Shown: positions 43,015 through 47,446 of the stretch, piece after piece
How positions within the stretch are numbered: the stretch's first letter is position 1
Layout of the letters: each line of letters begins with the position of its first letter
DNA from: Oscillospiraceae bacterium
Lineage (GTDB): Bacteria; Bacillota; Clostridia; Oscillospirales; Oscillospiraceae
Assembly (NCBI GenBank): GCA_017406005.1
Contig: JAFQZI010000079.1
Location: 1-47,446, forward strand
DNA length: 47,446 nt
Direction: 5' to 3'
Program-made: the position numbers and the translations under genes
Notes under the pieces: model-generated
Told to the model about the DNA's origin: nothing
The model's input: only the letters and a program-made list of their open reading frames with translations
The model's database searches: none

Positions 43015-43779
43015 ATGGCTTTTGTAAAAGTATCAAGAGAAAAAGATATTGTTTATCAATATGATGAAAGCGGCGTCGCTCGGGTTCCGATACTCGTAGG
43101 AGAATGCAAAGACTGTGCTTTGGAACGGGTGGCAATTCTCCCTGGTTGCGACTGGTCTCCCGAGATTTATAAACTTGAGGAACATAATCAGGTCTTCCTG
43201 ATCATGGATGGAGAAGGCTATATCCGCACACCCAGAAGAGTATTTAATATTGATGAGCAGGCCGTTTTCGTCCCAGAATTTGATAAAGAGCATTTCATCA
43301 TTCACTGTTCACCAAAATCAGAAAGACCTATGAAGATTATGCATGCAGTGTCGGAGATTCATCCCTTTGATCTTGATTGCCTCACAAATGCCCGTATGGC
43401 TCTCCCTCGTTTCAGACGAATCTCAGATGCCTGGCTGTATAAAGAATATAATACTGCCGAAAATGTAAAGCAGTTGACCCTTCTTGAGCACAGAAATCTG
43501 GGCCGCCTTTCTATGGGGGGCACTATAGACAAAGGCCCTACAAAAGTCGGCACCCATATTCATAATGAATTGGAGCAGTGGTATATTGTGCTTCCCGGCT
43601 CAAAATTCACCTATTATGCCGAACGTGACGGGGAACGTGATGAAATTCATGTGACAGAAGGAGATATCACTTTTACTCCACACGGGTCACACCACGGAAG
43701 TTGGTGTGACGAGGGCGAAAATTATAAATATATTTGGTTTGAACTCTGCACAGACGGATATCCCGGTAACATTTCTTAA
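43015..43779 (+). CDS. bicupin protein, second paralogue
   Basis: At 254 residues this is a clear paralogue of the preceding gene. The C-terminal cupin has a full ligand set, VGTHIHNELEQWYI (His181, His183, Glu187) and HGSHHGSW (His227), so this copy is the more likely metalloenzyme. The N-terminal half is again without HXH. The start has AAGGAGG upstream. The two probably form a heteromer or act on successive intermediates; the reaction is unknown. Confidence 0.78.
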   Translation: MAFVKVSREKDIVYQYDESGVARVPILVGECKDCALERVAILPGCDWSPEIYKLEEHNQVFLIMDGEGYIRTPRRVFNIDEQAVFVPEFDKEHFIIHCSPKSERPMKIMHAVSEIHPFDLDCLTNARMALPRFRRISDAWLYKEYNTAENVKQLTLLEHRNLGRLSMGGTIDKGPTKVGTHIHNELEQWYIVLPGSKFTYYAERDGERDEIHVTEGDITFTPHGSHHGSWCDEGENYKYIWFELCTDGYPGNIS

Positions 43780-43784
43780 ATAAA

Positions 43785-44645
43785 ATGATGAATAACCTGC
43801 TTTTGGGTAGTAATGCTCAATATTTCCGTTATCCGTTTTCTGATTTTGTCAAGGCTATGGTTAAAGAAAACATTAACTCTGTCGATATTACACTTCTTGC
43901 CCCTCACATCTATATTGATAGTTTTGAGATTCTTGATCCATGCCATGTAGTTGAAACGCTTCACATACACGGCATCTCAGTCACAGCTGTCACGCCTCTT
44001 CCCTATCGTTATTCTATCTGTGCTGGTGCAGGCACAATGCAGAGAGAAAAAACCCTCGGGTATTATAAACAGTGTATCCTGTTTGCTCATATAGCCAGAG
44101 CAGAGTTTATGCTTCTGACTGCCTCGGGAGCAGATTTCGACATTCCTCACAAAATCCTTCTGGATAACGCAGCGGAAATGCTCAGCCTGCTTTCCACTTT
44201 TGCAGAAGAATGCGGTGTAACTCTTCTCCTCGGCACTGTTATGGGCATGGAGAGCCCGTTAAATGCGTCAACACCCGTTCTTCTCACACTTCCGGAACTG
44301 AAAGACATGCTGGAAAGAGTCAATTCTCCTGCTCTAAAGGCATACCTTGATACAGCAGTTGTCAGTCTTGTCGGAGAGACGATCCAACAGTGGTTCAGTC
44401 TGTTGGGTAGCGAACTCCGGCTCGTCAGATTTACAGATGGAAATTATAACGGTTACAGAATCTGGGGTACTGGCTGCCTGCCTTGTGAACAATATCTGCT
44501 TGCTATATCCGAAGCAGGTTTTACCGGTCCACTCTCTTTAGCCGTACCGGGAGAGAGATATTGTGAAAATCCATCCAACGCCCAAAGCGTTCTGCTCAGC
44601 AATCTTCAAGTTGCCATGAAGAAGGTAACAGCATGGCAACAATAA
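43785..44645 (+). CDS. TIM-barrel sugar-isomerase-like protein, ligand-poor paralogue
   Basis: The 286-residue protein belongs to the xylose-isomerase-like (AP endonuclease 2) superfamily and is a paralogue of the next gene. When the two are laid side by side, three of the four metal ligands are replaced: Gly150 for Glu, Arg215 for His and Ala253 for Glu; Asp189 is kept. It may be a pseudo-enzyme that supports its partner, or bind ligand without metal chemistry. The gene starts five bases after the bicupin stop without a visible ribosome site, so translation may be coupled. Confidence 0.8.
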   Translation: MMNNLLLGSNAQYFRYPFSDFVKAMVKENINSVDITLLAPHIYIDSFEILDPCHVVETLHIHGISVTAVTPLPYRYSICAGAGTMQREKTLGYYKQCILFAHIARAEFMLLTASGADFDIPHKILLDNAAEMLSLLSTFAEECGVTLLLGTVMGMESPLNASTPVLLTLPELKDMLERVNSPALKAYLDTAVVSLVGETIQQWFSLLGSELRLVRFTDGNYNGYRIWGTGCLPCEQYLLAISEAGFTGPLSLAVPGERYCENPSNAQSVLLSNLQVAMKKVTAWQQ

Positions 44646-45469
44646 AACGCAGCCAGCTGGTGGCAATGAATCAGCATTACCGCAGGTTTTCCTTTGACTA
44701 TTTTTTGGATTGCCAGCAAAAAGTCGGCTTCCGGAACATAGAACTATGGTGCGGTGCCTCCCATTTCTTTATCGATGCACAGGGCTACGATAATCCCGCC
44801 CCACTGAAGCGAAAACTCAAAGATCATAATCTTCAGGTTGTTTCCGTCACAACACCGAGCATTGCTTATCAATATCAGTATGCCTCGCAAGAGGAGGGGA
44901 TTCTGCAAAAAAGTTTCTCCTATTTCCGAAACGGAATCCAGCTTGCTGCAGAGCTTGGCGCTGACAGGGTAGTTATCAATTCTGGATGGGGTTATTGGAA
45001 TGAGTCTGCATCGGATAGTTGGAAAAGATCCCGCGACAATTTGACACTTCTTTGTGAAGAAGCCGCAAAACTGGGGATTATCTGTATGATGGAATCTCTT
45101 CGAAGCGATGAGAGCAATATTGTCAATAGCCTGCAGACTGCCAAAAAGATGTTCGACGAAGTCAACCATCCGAATCTGAAAATGATGGTAGATACCATCG
45201 CCACTGGTGCTGCGGGTGAAACCTTGGAAATGTGGTTCGAAACCTTTGGAGAGAATCTCGTCCATATGCACTTCTTGGATGGAGATCCTTATGTGCACAA
45301 TATCTGGGGAGACGGCAACACTCCACTGGAGGCTCAGTTGGAAGTGATAAATCGTTATCGGTTTTCCGGTTATCTGGTTCAAGAGATTGCCGATGAAAAG
45401 TACTTTAATGATCCTTTTTCAGCAGACGTAAAAAACATGCGTATGCTGGAACGTTTCATTGAAGAATAA
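44633..45469 (+). CDS. TIM-barrel sugar isomerase/epimerase-like enzyme
   Basis: The 278-residue protein has the xylose-isomerase-like fold with a complete apparent metal site: Glu154 (CMMES), Asp187 (MMVDT), His213 (LVHMHFLDGD) and Glu251 (LVQEIAD). Family members isomerise or epimerise ketoses, inosose or keto-acids. It overlaps its ligand-poor paralogue by 13 bases and has AAGG before its start. Operon context suggests a sugar or sugar-amino acid substrate. Confidence 0.85.
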   Translation: MATIKRSQLVAMNQHYRRFSFDYFLDCQQKVGFRNIELWCGASHFFIDAQGYDNPAPLKRKLKDHNLQVVSVTTPSIAYQYQYASQEEGILQKSFSYFRNGIQLAAELGADRVVINSGWGYWNESASDSWKRSRDNLTLLCEEAAKLGIICMMESLRSDESNIVNSLQTAKKMFDEVNHPNLKMMVDTIATGAAGETLEMWFETFGENLVHMHFLDGDPYVHNIWGDGNTPLEAQLEVINRYRFSGYLVQEIADEKYFNDPFSADVKNMRMLERFIEE

Positions 45470-45491
45470 AATTCAAAAAAGGAGTAAAAAC

Positions 45492-46298
45492 ATGAAGAAA
45501 GTCCTCGTCCTCGTTGTCTGCCTTGCTATGCTGTTCTGTCTGTCTGCTACAGCATTTGCCGAAGGTGACGGTTCCCTGCAGAAAGTGCTCGACAGAGGTG
45601 TCCTGAGAGTTGGTGCAGAAGGTAACTGGTCTCCGTATGTCTACAATGAACCCGATGGAACTCTCGTCGGCTTTGAAGTCGAAATGGCTGCTGCTATCGC
45701 AGAAAAGCTTGGTGTGGGCATCGAAGAAAATCCGTCAGATTCCTGGGACGGCGTTCTTGCCGGTTTGGAAGCCAACCGCTATGATGTTGTTATCTGCGGT
45801 GCAAGCCCCAACCCCTCCAGACAGGAAGCCTACGAAGTCACTCAGCCATACGGCGAACAGCTGATTGCACTTGTCGTTTCCGAAAAGAATGAAGACATCA
45901 AAGAATGGACCGATCTCAAGGGCAAAGTCTCTGCTAACTCTCTTACTTCGTCTTCCGGTAACATTGCCAGAAACTATGGTGCAGACCTTGTTGAAGCCTC
46001 TCTGGAAGAAGCCATGATGCTCATCCGTGATGGTCGCGCCGACTGCCAAGTTAACGATGCAGCTGCCATCAATGCTTACATCGCTGCCAATCCAAACGCT
46101 GGTGTAAAGATTGCTCTCTATTACACACCGGAGAATGCTTACGAAATCCAGTCCGCTGCCATTATCAAGAAGGGCAATGTCGATCTCCGCGATGCAATTG
46201 ACAATGCCATCTCAGAACTCATTGAAGAAGGCACAGCTTATGAACTCTGTGTAAAGTACTTCGGGAAAGACTTCGCTGATAATGTAACGCTTTATTAA
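45492..46298 (+). CDS. polar amino acid ABC transporter substrate-binding protein
   Basis: The 268-residue family 3 binding protein starts with a signal peptide (KKVLVLVVCLAMLFCLSATA, cleavage likely after AFA) and continues with VLDRGVLRVGAEGNWSPYV and LVGFEVEMAAAIAEKLG, classic SBP_bac_3 segments. The two cysteines in the signal (Cys10, Cys16) do not sit in a good lipobox, so the protein may not be lipid-anchored. The start has AAGGAG at seven bases. Ligand type is likely an amino acid or a derivative; charged residues of the pocket cannot be judged by eye. Confidence 0.88.
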   Translation: MKKVLVLVVCLAMLFCLSATAFAEGDGSLQKVLDRGVLRVGAEGNWSPYVYNEPDGTLVGFEVEMAAAIAEKLGVGIEENPSDSWDGVLAGLEANRYDVVICGASPNPSRQEAYEVTQPYGEQLIALVVSEKNEDIKEWTDLKGKVSANSLTSSSGNIARNYGADLVEASLEEAMMLIRDGRADCQVNDAAAINAYIAANPNAGVKIALYYTPENAYEIQSAAIIKKGNVDLRDAIDNAISELIEEGTAYELCVKYFGKDFADNVTLY

Positions 46299-46354
46299 TT
46301 CTGCAGTAACCATTTCATCTTCTTCGCAAAATACTTTAAACCGGGAGAACATAT

Positions 46355-47047
46355 ATGAATAGCTACGTAGGAATGAAAGGCATACAACTCTTTGCCGTTT
46401 CTTTCTGGCCGATGGTGAAAGCCGGATTGCTCTATTCCATCCCGATGATGCTGCTGTCCTTCCTACTGGGTCTAATCGTTGCCCTTTTTGTGGCCTTGGG
46501 CAGAATGTCACGCTTCAAGCCGTTGTCGTGGCTTTGTGCAACCTATGTGTGGATCATCCGTGGCACTCCTCTTCTCGTCCAGCTGTTTATCATCTTTTAT
46601 GGCCTTCCTACGCTTGGCATTGTGTGGTCTCCATTTACTTCTGCAATTGTAGGCCTTACCATCAGCCAAGGGGCCTACAATTCAGAAGTAATTCGTGGCG
46701 CGCTTACCGGTATTCCAAAAGGACAGCATGAAGCACCGCAGTCGTTGGGAATGACCAAATGGCAAACCTTAGTCCATGTGATTATTCCCCAAGCAGCTAT
46801 TACAGCTGTTCCAGCTCTTGGTAATTCTTTTATTAGTCTCTTGAAGGACACTTCGCTGACTTCAGTGTTGACCGTACAGGAGATCTTTATGCGGGCAAAA
46901 CAGATTTCCGCAGTTGCTTATAAACCAATGCTGCTTTATTGTGAAGCTGCACTAGTCTATTTGATTTTCAGTACATTCCTTACTTTCCTTCAGCACGCTA
47001 TTGAGAAAAGAATCGGCAAACACCTTGTCCCGGAAACTGATAAATAG
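46355..47047 (+). CDS. polar amino acid ABC transporter permease
   Basis: The 230-residue HisM/GlnP-type permease has about five membrane segments, the ATPase-contact motif EAPQSLGMTKWQTLVHVIIP and FISLLKDTSLTSVLTVQE. GGGAG lies seven bases before the ATG. Only one permease is present, so it would act as a homodimer with the GlnQ-like ATPase encoded 4 kb upstream. Confidence 0.9.
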   Translation: MNSYVGMKGIQLFAVSFWPMVKAGLLYSIPMMLLSFLLGLIVALFVALGRMSRFKPLSWLCATYVWIIRGTPLLVQLFIIFYGLPTLGIVWSPFTSAIVGLTISQGAYNSEVIRGALTGIPKGQHEAPQSLGMTKWQTLVHVIIPQAAITAVPALGNSFISLLKDTSLTSVLTVQEIFMRAKQISAVAYKPMLLYCEAALVYLIFSTFLTFLQHAIEKRIGKHLVPETDK

Positions 47048-47065
47048 TTTGCCTAACCACAGCAT

Positions 47066-47095
47066 AAAAAATATGTTTCTTCAAACATGTGTTTT
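47066..47095 (+). terminator. terminator of the importer operon
   Basis: ATATGTTT and AAACATGT pair around CTTC, flanked by an A run before and GTTTT after, about 20 bases downstream of the permease stop. Confidence 0.65.
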
Positions 47096-47190
47096 CCTCA
47101 CACGCAGAACTACAAGGTTTCAAGTGAAAATGAAAAATCTTGGCTCAAAAGTAACTATTAACTAACAATATTGGGTATTGATTAGAAAAA

Positions 47191-47254
47191 AGTGTAAATA
47201 TTATTAACCTCCATAGCAGTAATATAAAACTGCTGTGGAGGTTAATAATACACT
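47191..47254. repeat. long inverted repeat
   Basis: A 22-base arm (TATTATTAACCTCCATAGCA plus GT) at 47199-47220 matches its inverted copy at 47229-47250 with one mismatch, around an eight-base loop. AGTG/CACT extends it outward after a bulge. No T run follows. It may be a small mobile repeat or part of the end of the adjacent IS. Confidence 0.75.
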
Positions 47255-47315
47255 ACGCTACTCATCAATCTGGTATCTATTATTTGAACTGAAAATGACA
47301 GTTTTATACTAATCT

Positions 47316-47446
47316 TCAATTAAAAAAGGATATAATCCAGGAACGAGCAGTAATGCTGTGAATAGTAGAAGGAAGAAGATTACGGATAGTCTCACAAAGC
47401 CGATCCATCACCTTATCAAGCGTAGCAAATACTTCGTTGCGGAACC
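47316..47446 (-). mobile_element. IS630-type transposase, C-terminal end, cut by window edge
   Basis: The minus-strand frame reads FRNEVFATLDKVMDRLCETI and ends in HSITARSWIISFFN before a stop at 47316. This is the usual tail of IS630-family transposases. The catalytic DDE region lies outside the window, so intactness cannot be judged. Confidence 0.65.

Overview
The window reads as a chromosomal segment of an anaerobic Firmicute, most likely a gut-type Clostridium relative. The reasons are a PolC-type replicase, a large SRP RNA in front of dnaX, a folate/B-vitamin-type ECF transporter core, undecaprenyl diphosphate synthase inside a frr-uppS-dxr-rseP-ispG-polC run, and an oxygen-sensitive 2-hydroxyacyl-CoA dehydratase operon. 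The left 28 kb look like GC-rich core chromosome, almost all on the minus strand. The right 19 kb look more AT-rich and accessory.

Region 1 (1-4229): a minus-strand operon with its own promoter. It encodes a CooC-like ATPase, two 2-hydroxyacyl-CoA dehydratase/benzoyl-CoA reductase-type subunits and the start of the ATP-dependent activase that injects electrons into the dehydratase. Region 2 (4321-13895): a housekeeping operon pyrH-frr-uppS-dxr-rseP-ispG-polC that ends in a strong terminator. The cdsA gene usually found between uppS and dxr is missing. Region 3 (13902-20922): ecfA1-ecfA2-ecfT-truA-cvpA-clpE-like-nudix, read from a promoter that diverges from a tRNA cluster. Region 4 (20937-21375): tRNA Val-Phe-Gly-Cys on the plus strand. 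Region 5 (21389-28153): ybaB, dnaX and SRP RNA, then a MacB-type ABC exporter operon (ATPase, FtsX-like permease, HlyD-like adaptor) with a palindrome over its promoter.

Region 6 (28252-31558, plus strand): a sigma factor, a membrane protein and a two-gene ABC transporter, all overlapping or closely spaced, followed by stacked terminator hairpins and a four-copy GGGGGTGCA repeat array. Region 7 (31907-34851, minus): an arsenic operon, arsR, acr3, an ArsP-like permease and a cysteine-rich thioredoxin-like protein, with a good promoter and operator. Region 8 (34894-41018): a mobile element. A divergent XRE regulator and a RepA-like AAA ATPase flank a perfect 16-bp inverted repeat. The ATPase is followed by a large serine recombinase and three small genes, two of which clearly repeat the unusual C-terminal module of that recombinase, then three more small genes. 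Its right side carries decayed recombinase sequence, a string of hairpins and a tRNA 3'-end fragment that looks like an attachment scar.

Region 9 (41428-47095, plus): one apparent operon joining a polar-amino-acid-type ABC importer (ATPase, binding protein, permease) to two paralogous bicupins and two paralogous TIM-barrel sugar-isomerase-type proteins. One TIM-barrel paralogue has lost most metal ligands. This looks like uptake and processing of an unidentified amino-acid-like or sugar-amino conjugate. The window ends in a long inverted repeat and the 3' end of an IS630-type transposase.
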